Source: Sipunculus nudus
Lineage: Eukaryota > Annelida > Sipuncula > Golfingiida > Sipunculidae
Assembly: GCA_026874595.1 (NCBI GenBank)
Contig: CM049308.1
Location: 78,478,124 to 78,542,123 of the forward strand
Reading direction: 5' to 3'
DNA: 64,000 nt
The translations under genes and the position numbers were made by a program. Below the pieces are notes generated by a model. The model saw only the letters and a program-made list of their open reading frames with translations. It ran no database searches and was not told where the DNA came from. Of the stretch, positions 40,601 to 53,700 are shown piece after piece. Every line of letters begins with the position of its first letter. The first letter of the stretch is position 1.

Positions 40601-43600
40601 CTCACTCTCCTACAACAAGAGCACCAAAAGAGTGCTATTCCTTGTGACCTCTCATCTAATTAAATATTTGTGGAATATGCCCAGAATTTAATTCAGGTGA
40701 GAAATTTTACTGGCAAATATTTATAATGATTTTCATGGAAATTTATCACATTTTTTACTAGTCATCACTAGTCTGGTGACCTCTGACCTCATTAAATAAG
40801 CGTGGACCTTGCCTATAATCAAACTTAGGCGAGATAACCTATTGGTCATTAGTGAGTTTGGTGAAAATCTATCCAAGCCCTGTTAAGTTATCAGGGCAAC
40901 ACTAAAACTGAATTTTTTAAATCATTTGTCCTCAATTTTTACCCCTTCCTTTTCAAGACTATCCTCCTTTTCCCCTTTAACTGATGAATGTAAACCAAAA
41001 GAACAATTGTGAGGAGTAGGGGTTTAAAGAGAAACATTTCAGAATATCCACATAATTCATAATAATCTAGTTAAAGAATCAAAAGGTCTGGTGTGGAATT
41101 TACTGAAGCGGATGATGTCAGTCTCATCTGACTCTCTTCTTTGCCTTTATGGTCTTTCAGGCCTGCACATTCTTGTAGTTTTTCAAACACAATTAACGTA
41201 AACTAATAATCAATATGAATATAATGGGTTCTATACTAACTGTTAATTGTATTTCTCATGTGAAAGGACAACCTTGTTTTTAACCCTACATTTCTGTTAT
41301 ACAGTGAAAATGACTGAATTCTAAGTCATCTGTATTAGATACAATAGCCTGTTGAGGCAGTACTGCAGTACTGAATATCAAAACATTCAAACTGACTAGG
41401 TCTACCAATTAATCAATTTTATTTATCATTGGGTTTTTTTCTTTCATAATCGATCAAGTTTGTTGCATCTCTTTATAATCAATTACTCATGATAATGTAT
41501 GAACATGCAACAAAGTGGTATTATCTAAAATACATTCTAATCCTGAACTTAAAGCAGTGGACAAGTGTAATTGACCTGACCATGACCTAGATATTACAGC
41601 GTGAAGTGAAGTTTACTTTAAAAGTGCTGACTTGCACAGCAGATATCATGGAAATACAGGATCTATATAACATTAACGATTAATGTTCAAACACCAGTCT
41701 TTATTTCTGTCTAAATCAAAACACAGTTTACTACCTATTTCTACCATTAAAACGGACTTACCAATAAATATGCAAACATCTTCTGTAGTTCCATCAGGGT
41801 ACCCTTGTGAGCATCATTATTTGAACACTGATGAAAAAGTGACAGACAAAATGATAAAATAATAACATGTGAGAGAAACAGCCAATACATATGCCACTAC
41901 ATTAAACAAACATAAAGCCTGATTTAAAACTAATGATATATTATTAAAGTTTTAAACGTATCTTCTGTATCAAGACTTTTTTAACCAAAGCATAAACAGA
42001 CAGAGCCCTAGGCAGGAGTCATTAAATACATCAACTGATGCCTTAAGGATATGTGGTGCACATATATAATATGGAGCTAGTATGATTAATTACTGACAAG
42101 ATAAAATTCGTTAAAAATGTTTTTACCTGAGCCTCCAGGATAGACTTCCTGGCCTGTGGAATCATGTAGAGATGTTGCATACATGTCGCCATGTAGCATG
42201 TAGCACCGAGGTTAGTCAGCCCTACAAAACCACACTTAGACCGTCCATCTTCGTGAGGCCAGTGATTCCAGGGATAGGCTGCATGGGAATCTATAAAAGA
42301 TGACATGAGTATTAAAATGATAACTATATTTCATTTATTTTTCATATAATATCACTTATAACGAAACATTGGGAATGCTGACAAAATAGGTAGAAAATGT
42401 TACCAAGATATGGATTCCACAGTTGTTTCCGATATCAAATGTCAGCTGACACCAATTTTTCTAAATACGTTTTATATAATTAAAAAGTATATTTAAAATA
42501 TGAAATAACCAAAGTACTTATTGATGTGCAATATTAATTCTGACTAATTCTATGAAACTTTTTTAATTACTTTAAATTGAAAGTAAATTATATATCTGAC
42601 TAATTCTATGAAACTTTTAAAATTACTTTAAATAGAAAGTAAATTGTATATCTGACTAATTCTATGAAACTTTTAAAATTACTTTAAACTGAAAGTAAAT
42701 TATAGATCTAAAATTTTAAATTCTGAAGATATTATATATATTACAGGAAAATTAAAAGCAATTTATTTTGAAACAGGAGTTAGTAGCCTAGCTCTACTGA
42801 GCAGGAACAAAAACAACAGAATATAACACCATGACCCTGACTGACCTTTTTTGTGCTGATCTAGCACCATGTGGTAGAGGATCGTGTAATTCTCCACGCT
42901 CCCCTTTACCATCTCCACCAGGAGGTCGTACGCCGCCGTCCGTGCAATCTGAGATTTGGCTTTTGGCAGGTAACGCATTGTTTGTGATGGCAGTGCAAAT
43001 AGCAACCAAAAAACCTCTGTCAGGAATTTCTGTAAGCAGAATAAGAACTAGAGTAAAAATTAAACATAATTTACTTCTTCAATACCAAATCCTCTAATCC
43101 CATTAACTAAATATATACCAAATATATACTAAATATATACCTAAATATACATAAATATTAACCAATGTTCTAGAAACACAAGCATGTGAGTTAACATAAG
43201 AAAAGTCATAAGAAAAGTCTCTAGTTGTTGTAACACTGATTTTGGCTTACATTCTGTGTCTATATTTATACTAATGTCATTAACTGCCTTTCACTTGCAC
43301 GTTTTTCACACATGCTGTATTATTGATCTTCAATTTTTATGCTCTTAGGGATGTGTTCTCCGGTGCCTTGTGATCAGATTCTTCATTCTTAGGAGCTTGA
43401 AACTTCCCTAGTTGCATATTTATTTTTGCTTTGACTGTACAATGGGCTGCAAGAGTCAGGTTCTGAAAGGTCTCTCTCACATCTGCACTGTCCATGTGAT
43501 TGATGCGACTTAGAGGCAACATTTTCAAGACCTGCGATATGTAGGTGTTTTCAAGGGCATCTGCATTCCTTAATTTTACAAGTGTGATCTTTCACAATTA

Positions 43601-46600
43601 TTTTGTGCAAAATTACCAGAAGCTGTGTAAACTGTGCAGAATTGTCCTTATAAGAAGTAGTTTTGCTGTATTTTGTGTGCATTTCCACATGTTTCTATGC
43701 ATTTTTTTGGGTTTTCGTCATCTATTATAACACAATATATTTTGAACATATCCAAAATATTACAACTGATTGCATCCCTGTCTACATTCTGACGCGTTGT
43801 CTGTATTCTCAAGTATTTTTGTGTGTTGCCATGTGAATCCGTCAACTTTCCTAGACGATTTCACAACTTGTGTGGCCAAATAAGGAGGAATATGATGATG
43901 TATGAGGGCTGCTTTTCTTACAATTTGAGTAACTTGCTCAGCTTGTGATTTCATTGCATCCATGGACTAATTCGGCTCTCTGAATTTATTGAAAACATTA
44001 CTTTGGTAAAGTGCAGTATAGGTGACTGGCCACAAACTGGCTTTACTCCTACTTAAATTTTCTTTGGTCTTAATTTTATAAGTGCACCTTACAAAATGTG
44101 TGCATGTTGATGAAATCATCAAGTATGTGGGAGTTGGAGCAAGAGAAACAAGGGCCAAGAGGCACAAATAGTCTTTCAGCCCATGCATAACTCAATTGTG
44201 GATATTTTCTGTGACATGCTTTAACTTGGGATTGGCTGAAATAGGATAAATCAGGATCTAAAGGTATCTTATGTGATAGATGCATCTAAAAAAAGGTCTA
44301 ACACAGGTGGCACCACCTGCAGGATACAATGACATGCTTGTCATGTGACTAAAGTGTGTAAAATTGGGTCAAGAAATCAGAAAGGGTTTTAGAGCTGTAT
44401 CAAGCAAAATAAGGGGTACCACGGAAGTGAACCATTTTAGTAGTCTGTCCTAAACGGCAGGGGACTAATAGTTCTTTTAAATATAGTATTCATTGAATTC
44501 CCCTGGCTCCAAGGAATCCTTGCATATGATTTTAAGGCTTAAGTAATCTTATTTGCTGACTTATCTGAAGGCAATTGGAAAAAGACCATTTTGGAGCACA
44601 AAAAGTCATTAAACAGAGGTGGTGCCACCTGCAGGTGATAATCACATGTCGGTCATCTGCTGCGTGTGTAAATCTAGTGAAACAAGATGTGTCTGAACGA
44701 CACGAATGCCCCAGGCGGTGGGGCAAATTAGAAATATTTGTTAAATTTTGAAAAATTTTTTAAGTTCAGGTGTCATATGGTCAAAAGTAGGTCAACAAGG
44801 GCAAAATGCAAACTCGATCTGTTACGGGTCATTATCAAGCAACACACCAAAAATCAGTCCATACATGTGCATTTTCCAAAAAAAACTTCTGTCTTTCATG
44901 AAATTTTCTATGTTAAGGAGCCGTAAAACAATCAAAAGTAGGTCAACCGGGATGAAACGCGAACTCGATCTGTAACTGTCATTATCTGCCCACACATAAA
45001 GAATCAGGGTGGTATCTGCAGGCATTGAGGAAAAAAAAGTCGGTACATATGCATTTGTTATGAAAATTTCTATTTTTCATGAAACTTTCAATGTTCAGGA
45101 GCAGTCAAATGGTCAAAAGTAGGTCAACTGAGACGATACAAGAACTTGATCTGTAACTGGTCATTATCTGCCTTCACACCAAAAATCAGGCCCGTATCTG
45201 CAGGCATTGCCAAAAAAAATCTGTACATGTGTATTTGTCATGAAAATTTATATTTTTAATGAAATTTTCTAAGTTAAGGAGCCGTAAAACGATCAAAAGT
45301 AGGTCAACTGGGACGAAACGCGAACTTGACCTGTAACTGGTCATTATCTGCCCACACACAAAAAATCAGGCCAATATCTGCAGGCATTGCGAAAAAAAGT
45401 TTGTACATGTGTATTTGTCACGAAAATTTCTATTTTTCATGAAATTTTCTAAGTTTAGGAGCCGTAAAACGGTCAAAAATAAGTCAACCGGGAAAAAACG
45501 AGAACTCGATCTGTAACTGGTCATTATCTGCCCACACACCAAAAATCAGGCCAATATCTGCAGGCATTGCGAAAAAAGTCCGTACAACTTTTTTATTTCG
45601 GAATGACGGACGGTAAAACTATATGCCCCGGCCAGTTTGTGGCAGGGGCATAAAAAGCTGCAAGGGTCTTAGACAAGTTAAAGAAATGTGGTAAAAGAAT
45701 GTGTGGGATGGACAGACTGTTTGAAAAGAAAATTTTTCGATTATAAAATTTTGAACTCCAGTGGAAACATCAGTCTAACAATAATTCTATTCAATATAGT
45801 ATTCATTGAATTCACCTATCTCCAAAGAAAACTTGCATATGATTTGAAGGCTAAGTGTTCCTATTCACTGACTTATCTGAATGAAAGTGAAAAAGAACAT
45901 TTATGAGCGCAGTAAGTCATTAAACAGAGGTGCCCAACCTGCAGGTGATAATCATGTCAGTCATGCTAAGTAAGCCTGTAAAATTTGGTGAAGAAAGCAG
46001 CAAGGGTGTTAGAGAGATGTGGTAATGAAAGGGGCGGGATGGAAGGACTGCAGAAGGGACACAGACCATTTTAGTATTAATCCCTCTTAAGGTAGGAGAC
46101 TTATAAGGACAGACCATCCCTGCATTAGTAAGGAAGCCAGTCTTAGGCTGGTCACCTATACTGCACTGTTGCAGTATCTCTACTTTTATCATTTTTAATC
46201 CTGTATGCTGTACCTGTCCATCAGGTGAAGTCCTGTACGGTGGGTTGTGCTTCATGACCATGGTACAGTCTACCTATACTGCACTGTTAAAGTTTCTCTA
46301 CTTTTAGAAATTTTAATCCTGTAGGCAGTACCTGTCCATCTGGTGATGTCCTGTACGGTGGGTTGTGCTTCATGACCATGGTACACAGACTGAGTAGACC
46401 CACGAGGCCTTCATCCTCCATGGTGCATGGCCTGCGTTCCAGGTAGCTCCGAGTCATTACAGCCTCGGCCAGCTGCTGAGCCAGAATGTTCAGGTCTACA
46501 GCACTCTCAGCCTGCATCCATGTGCTCTCAGCATCGTCCAGCGAGATGCTGTCCACAAGACGACACGCCAGCCAGAAGTAGTCCCGACAGCCAGGGCCAT

Positions 46601-47761
46601 ATGGCTCTTTATCCTCCTGGAAAAGAGAAAGTTATTTATACAGTATAAATATATACACTTATAACAATTATATATCAATTCATATATAAATCATGATGTA
46701 TTTTGTTTTCAGTTTATTAAAGTAATTTTCTGGTTTTTACAATGTGTTTCAGACAAAGTTATGGATGAAAGCGTCACTAATGATAAAGGCACTGTGCATC
46801 TTTTTAGTTCTTCACTAACCTCCTTCTTCCTGGGTTTCATGGACTGAGCATCTTTGACAGAGATGAGGAGACTGGCAAGTATCTGCTGCAGCAGTTGGTA
46901 CCCAACTTGTCCATCCTCTGTCCTACCTAGCACCATCTTGTATATACCTTTAGTGGCCTCCTTCCGCACTCCAGGCTGTCAATTTAAAAATAAGAGAGAG
47001 AGTTCTTATAGCTCTACTGACATCCTTAACAAAGAAGTATGATCCTTGGACCTATTCATGTTATATATGGTGGTTTACCATTTACAAACTTAATTATAAA
47101 CAATTCTGGTTTAGCTCATATTAAGTTTTCATTTCATGACTGCATGATCACTTGTAACTTTCTGATATAATGTTATCCTATTTTAAGATCTAATTGCACC
47201 ATTTTAAAATTTTACACCAAAGACTAATCTTTTCCTGGTGAGTTCCTTACAAGCTGCCATTATTTAATGATTTATTTGTAAAGTTTGAAGTTTGCCATCT
47301 TTGACCATATTTTTTCCAAATATGTGTCATATGACAGGTACCTTTTAAAAAGAAATTAAATGGATTTTCAAGCAATAAGTGACCCATGGACTCTGATGCA
47401 CAGCTGACATGTAAAACTAAACTGACATCATTTATTAAATAATTTATTAACAATGATATGAACAGAATAAAATAAAATTGAAATGTGAATTACTGCATAC
47501 CTCTGGTGCCTCCAATGTGAGTCGCTTCAGCCAGCTACTGAAGTTGTCGCTCTGACAGAGGGCAGCACCCACCTCAACACATGAGTGTACAAGACATACG
47601 AGGAAGGAGAGAGCGTAGTGAACCACTGTATGAAAATAAAAAATACAGTGTTAGCTACAATGACTTTCATTTTACTTTGTAATGATAATCATTCATGACT
47701 AGTAAGTTTAATTATCATTACAGGTATTCATTTGGATGAATGTTTTATCTCAGTGAGAGAT

Positions 47762-47794
<33 letters not shown>

Positions 47795-50700
47795 TAGAGG
47801 ATATGATACTTTTAAATATTCATTATTTTGAAGAGTTAAAACTTTTATCAGGGTGCTGCTCAGTGCTACGCTAATTTTAACATGTTCATTGGTTCAAATG
47901 CATTTATACAGAAAATACAAATATAACTTCAACAACACCATATCAGCAACTTGAAAGTATCAATATTCAAATGACACATCCTGAGCCATCAATATGGCAA
48001 AATACAAGGAAAAACATGCAGATTCTGGAGCACTTCTATGTATATTAAAACAAGTATAAAAAAGGAGCAATACAGGATGATTTACCTTCAGTTCTCCCCC
48101 ATGACCCTGTGTGCCACTGTGACACGTCCCTGCAAAGATAAAACACACACACTATGACTCAACAGTGTGAACATTCTACAATACATAAGTGAATGAGTGT
48201 TATCATTCATACATAAAATTAAATATAAAGTTAAATGTAACCTGTTCAATATGACACACACTTCATGTAAAAAGTATGATGATTATGTAAGGACAGATAC
48301 AGCATAAAACATCCTACATCTTGTGTCCACATCCATAACTGATAATCAAACAAGATGCTGAAACATGATTCATAATACATGGATACATTATTCTGATGAA
48401 ACAATAATAAAGATACTGATGCATATACAAATTATATCATTTTAATATATAAAACAAATACTATACCTGGGCATGGCAGCCTCATACAGGATGGACATGA
48501 CAGCCTTCAGGACAGGCTGAACCTCCAACATCTCTAGTATGGTCTGCAATGTACAAGCATGACATATTCTTATTATTAATAAATCATATAGCACTCCCAA
48601 TTTGGTAACCTTTTTATGCTAAATCCATTAACTGCTGCTTTTGCCTGTTCATAATCTTTATACATTTTATAAAAAAAAATTGTGTAGTTTGCAGAGCATA
48701 TCCGAGTCTTATGATCAGAAGCTTAATAAAGGACTGTTAGAAGATGACAACGTTGTAAGCTGGAATAGCAGCTACAAGTACTCATAATTCAAGGACAGGT
48801 GTCAAAATATCCTGGCCTATTTTTGTTCAGTTCAAACCATAAATTCCCAGTAAAGCAGCTCACCAGACATGTTGAACAATTAATATGGATTCATATTATT
48901 AATATGATTAATTAATATTCATTTCTATTGCTATCACTGTAAAGTATTGCTACATTTAAGTATCAGCTGACCTCATTCAGCTTGGGTATTATCAATTTCT
49001 CTGTCCCTCGGAATTTCTTCATCCTCTTACGGGGACTCTCAAATGTTTCGAACACATCATCCATGTTTACCTCACTGTCAGTCTGTGTCACCGCAAACTG
49101 GTTCATCAGCCGCAACAGGTACGCCAGACAATCCAGGTTCCACTGTCAGCACATAACGCATCATGTTAAAACCATGGATACAAGTAAGAGTGAGACCTGC
49201 ATTAAGGCATGGTATGATGCATACATTTTATTTTATTATGCAAATGATATATTCTTACAAGTTAAGTTAGGCTACAGAGGGCATAGCTGAGTACATGGTT
49301 GCATGGTTTTCCAAGGAATACATAAATGATTAGTTTATACATTGTGTATTTTCATTGCTACCTTTCTTATTATTAAGTATATGTGTCTTTTGTCTTGCAC
49401 ACCTCATAAAATTATTTCTATCAGTTTCTAGCACAGAGTGTATGTATCAATTTTACTTTTATTTTCAACAGCATTTGAAGCAGATAATCACAAGTACTCT
49501 AAAATAATGAGTACCACTGGTACAAATTCCATTTACAGGGCCTTCACTCGAGAAATATTAAAATATTATCAGTCTAGCTTGCCTATTCTAAATACTGTAA
49601 GAATATTTACAACAATTGATATAAAGATTTTGAACACAGAATATTCTACTTAAAGTACCTCATTCCAAGTGTCTTCATCTTTTTCTTGAAGAGTTCCAGA
49701 CATGAAAACCTCAAATAGATGCTTCAACCCACCATGCTTCACAAACTATGACAGACAAGAAATACAAATGTATCGTTCTCAATATAAATGTATGGCCGAA
49801 GCACTGACCAGTAAAATTTATCGTTTTCATGGAATGGCTCAACTGCTATCTAATAAACACACACTGGATTGGGCATTTATTAAAAAAATAATTATACAGG
49901 CATGCTGATAACTACAGTAAAATCTTTCTTGATAAAAGAGTGAGCAAAAATTCATTTTCTGATGTTAAGTTAAAGCATTACTGATCTAAATTATTTTAAT
50001 CAGGAGTTTGACACTTAAGACTGGAAGGAGTAAACATCTTCCGGGAGTTCAACAAAATGAGGTATCATAAGTTTTATTTTCAATACCTTCCATATTATGT
50101 GGCTGAGCTAAATGTAGAACCAAAATTTTACTGACCTCCCTACTCCAGATTTCTTCAGGAAGTTCTTGGTCATCCACTGAAAGCTCTGAATCAGAGCTTC
50201 CAACACGAGATTCACGATAAGAGCGCAACTGTGAACACACAAAAAAATCTATAATCATTAAAGACTCTGCTTATATCAGTATATAAATGTAGGTGCCACT
50301 CTCCTGCCATGTATCTGTTTTTATTGAATTTTTTATTCTACTTTTTATAATGTATTAATAATAAACCCAAAATAAATACACTTTTTATATCTGGTTCTTA
50401 AGCCAACTTATTTACCTCTGTTAATGTGCTTCTATAAGGGGTTTCAACATTTTAACATTTCTGGAAATTACCACTGGCAATTATTAAACTGTAGTATTTA
50501 CCTCTGTTAGTGTGCTTCTGTAAGGGGTTTCAACATTTTAACAATTTCTGGAAATCACCACTGGCAATTATTAAACTGTAGTATTTACCTCTGTTAGTGT
50601 GCTTCTGTAAGGGGTTTCAACATTTTAACAATTTCTGGAAATTACCACTGGCATTTATTAAACTGTAGTATTTACCTCTGTTAGTGTGCTTCTGTAAGGG

Positions 50701-53700
50701 GTTTCAACATTTTAACATTTCTGGAAATTACCACTGGCATTTATTAAACTGTAGTATTTACCTCTGAATTCTGTGCTTCTTAAATATTTTAAAAGCAACA
50801 ATTATCATATTTATTTTCAACACATTATTGCATAATAATTGCAGTATTTCCCTTAATACTGTAGATTCAGAAATATTAGTTGGGATTTTATTTTCATGGT
50901 TTTCGTGGGTCAAGATAATCCACTAATTCATGATTCCAACAATAAAAAAATCACCCGGTTATCAAATGACATGTCTTGAAGTTGAGGAGTTACCTGCATT
51001 CAGTGACAATTACAACGGCAACATGGGATCGTCCTCATCCAATGCTGTTTGATGAATTTTCAATAAAGCCACAATAAAACTTATTTGTTTGTTTCTATAT
51101 TATGAATTAAACTGGTAATTAAGATGTACCGGTTTATAAATCATATAAATTTCTTCAATTCTGTTGGGGTTTTGATTATACATGTTACTCCTAATATTGC
51201 TCAAGAACACCTTGATGTACAGATCACATTTTTTTATGGAGTACTGATTCTATGTATAACTAGAATACGGGTAGTCGACAAGCGACTACATGTATCCGCC
51301 TAAGTCAGAGTGGAACGAGTGAAGTAAGGCATGGATTGAGTGGCAAGGGGAAATAGAGTGAGGTGTGTTGCAAATTAGCATGGATGTCTGCAGCCGAAAT
51401 GTGTGTGTAGGTGGCACCACCTGCCAAAAAAATGGAGAAAGCTAACCAAGATGTATAAACACGCAAAATTTTAGGCAGAAAAGTCAAACCACTACTGTGA
51501 TATGAGTGATTTTAGCCCACGGCAGACAAACAGACGGATGCTGTGCAAAAATGGTTGCAGGTGGCCCCTCCAGTTTTGTGTATGATAAAGAGATATGTGA
51601 GATCTATACACATGCAACATTTTGGCCCAATCGGTCAAACAGTTCCCTAGATATGAGCTTGGATGTTTGCAGCGTAAACTAAAATGTAGGTGGCCCCACC
51701 CATCATAAAATCAAGAAAGCTGTTCAGGATGTATAAACCTGCAAAATTTTAAGCAGATGTGTGAAACCACTGCCGAGATATGAGTGATTTTATCGCACGG
51801 CAGAAAAACAGACGGACGCTGTATAAAAATGGTTGCAGGTGGCGCCACTAGTTTTGCGTATGGTAAAGAGCTATGTGAGATCTATAAACATGCAAAGTTT
51901 TCAGGAAGATATGTCAAACCAGTCCGGAGATAAAAGCATGGATGTCTGCAGTGTGAACGTGAATGTAGGTGGCGCCACCTGTCATAAAATCAAGAAAGCT
52001 ATCCAGGATGTATATGCATGCCAAATTTCAGGTGAATTAGTCAAACCACTGCGGAGATATAAGTGATTTTAACCCAAGGCAGACAAACAGATGGACACTG
52101 TGCAAACATGGGTGCAGGTGGCGCCATCATTTTTTGTGTATGTTATAAAGCCATCCAAGGGCTACATTTGTACAAAATTTTTTCCTGATCTGTCAAACGG
52201 TTCCTGAGATATGTGGGTTTATGTGTGGAAACAGACACACAAATGGACGCTGGGCAGTGAGGAAAGGTCAGAGGTCAACACAAATTGGTTAGGCACCAGT
52301 TCACATGTGACCCGATAACTGGTGTAAGTTTCAGAAAAATCTTTTGAGTAGTCTCAGAGGAGTTCTCCCGAAAGAACGCGGTGGTGGCAGCGGAACCTGG
52401 TCAAAAACATACTATCTTCAAAACTTTGTTTTGGCAGATACAATAATGGATGTTTTACCTTGAAAGTATCACTTCAATCATTGAATAATCCATGAATATT
52501 TATTAAAGAGAGTTGCCAGGTTATATTGTATTACAATAATTTAAGCCGACCGATTTCCTGCTTGCATGACAGGCTTCATATATAAATGTAAATATAAAAA
52601 AAAAAAGCGCAATAGACTTGTTTTAGTCTCACATTTGTGACAGGTTTTTTAAAAAGGACCATGTAGTGTGTTCTCCCAAGGTTATTTATAAGACATGCAA
52701 ATACAAGTAATCTCACAGAGCAATATAAATTTAATACACTGCCTTTATTCAGTATACCGTATTAAAATAATAGGTATACCATATTCAAATATACACCTCA
52801 GAATCAATATTTAAAGCACGTATATACACTATAATACAGTATCATGCAGCAATAAATTAAAAATTCAGTAACATGATTGTCGGTTCTTTTCCTTCAGATC
52901 TGGCACAAAACTTGGTTAAAATGTATTCAGACGTCAAAAAGTCTGTTCATGAAAAAAAGCACATCCAGAAAGTTAGTCTAGTTAATGAAGACAGCACATC
53001 AGTTTCTCGAGAGTATGCCAGCTTTGATGAATCCATCCTGGATCAAGCTGCAGCGACTGCCCATCTGATGATGTACCTTAATCACCCACTGAGCGTGAAC
53101 AGGCTTGATCACTGACAAACGATTATCCACCTGCACGCGCTCAAGTGCTGAATCAACAGAGAAGTCGTCACCAGCTTCCTCCTCACGCTGATTAAGCTGA
53201 GACATCACCTGTCCGGCGTACCACTCATGATACAGCGCCTTCAGCTCCTGTTTGTACTCTTTATTCAAACTTAGGTCCAATGGCTGTAGTTTGTCTGTGC
53301 AACAGGCAGGGACGTAGATTATCCAGATGTTGTTTGCCTCCAGATACTTTCAGACTTCTTTTCTCTGTTGGGCATTATAAACATCCCAAATCACCAGGGC
53401 TGTCTGCTCTGGTTTCCCCAAAACTGTGTGTTGATGCCTGGCATGGGGATTTTCTTGACAAATTCCACCATGGTCTCAAAAGTACTCCAGTGATTTGGTG
53501 AGCATGTAACGTTCAAGTCAGCTGGGAATGGGGCTGTAGGTAAACATCTGTTTGCTTTGCCGGCGTAGATTAGCAACAGGGCGCCAGTATTTCGTCACAG
53601 ACAAGAGGAGGGTGATCTGCCGCTTGTCATCTTTCCCCGCTATGGTCACCTGACGCTGGCTCTCTTTCTCCATTGTCCAGTCTCCTCCAGGTGTGAGCTG

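Larger units (their letters stand above)
31255..42845 (-). other. USP34 introns between exons 37 and 20, mostly unique AT-rich sequence
   Basis: Introns over 300 bp here (for example 32500-33297, 33364-34067, 34201-34849, 38063-39031, 39110-39767 and 40610-41761) hold no gene I can support. Exceptions are the interspersed repeat at 40612-40900 and the ~57-bp tandem repeat at 42530-42712. Confidence 0.6.

Noticed and set aside
42831-43097. Plus-strand ORF opposite exon 20
   Set aside because: Shadow of the conserved USP34 exon on the other strand.
45920-46261. 113-aa ORF containing MVMKHNPPYRTSPDGQ
   Set aside because: Only its first residues are exon-like; it is the 118-bp duplicate of the exon 19 end followed by intron sequence.
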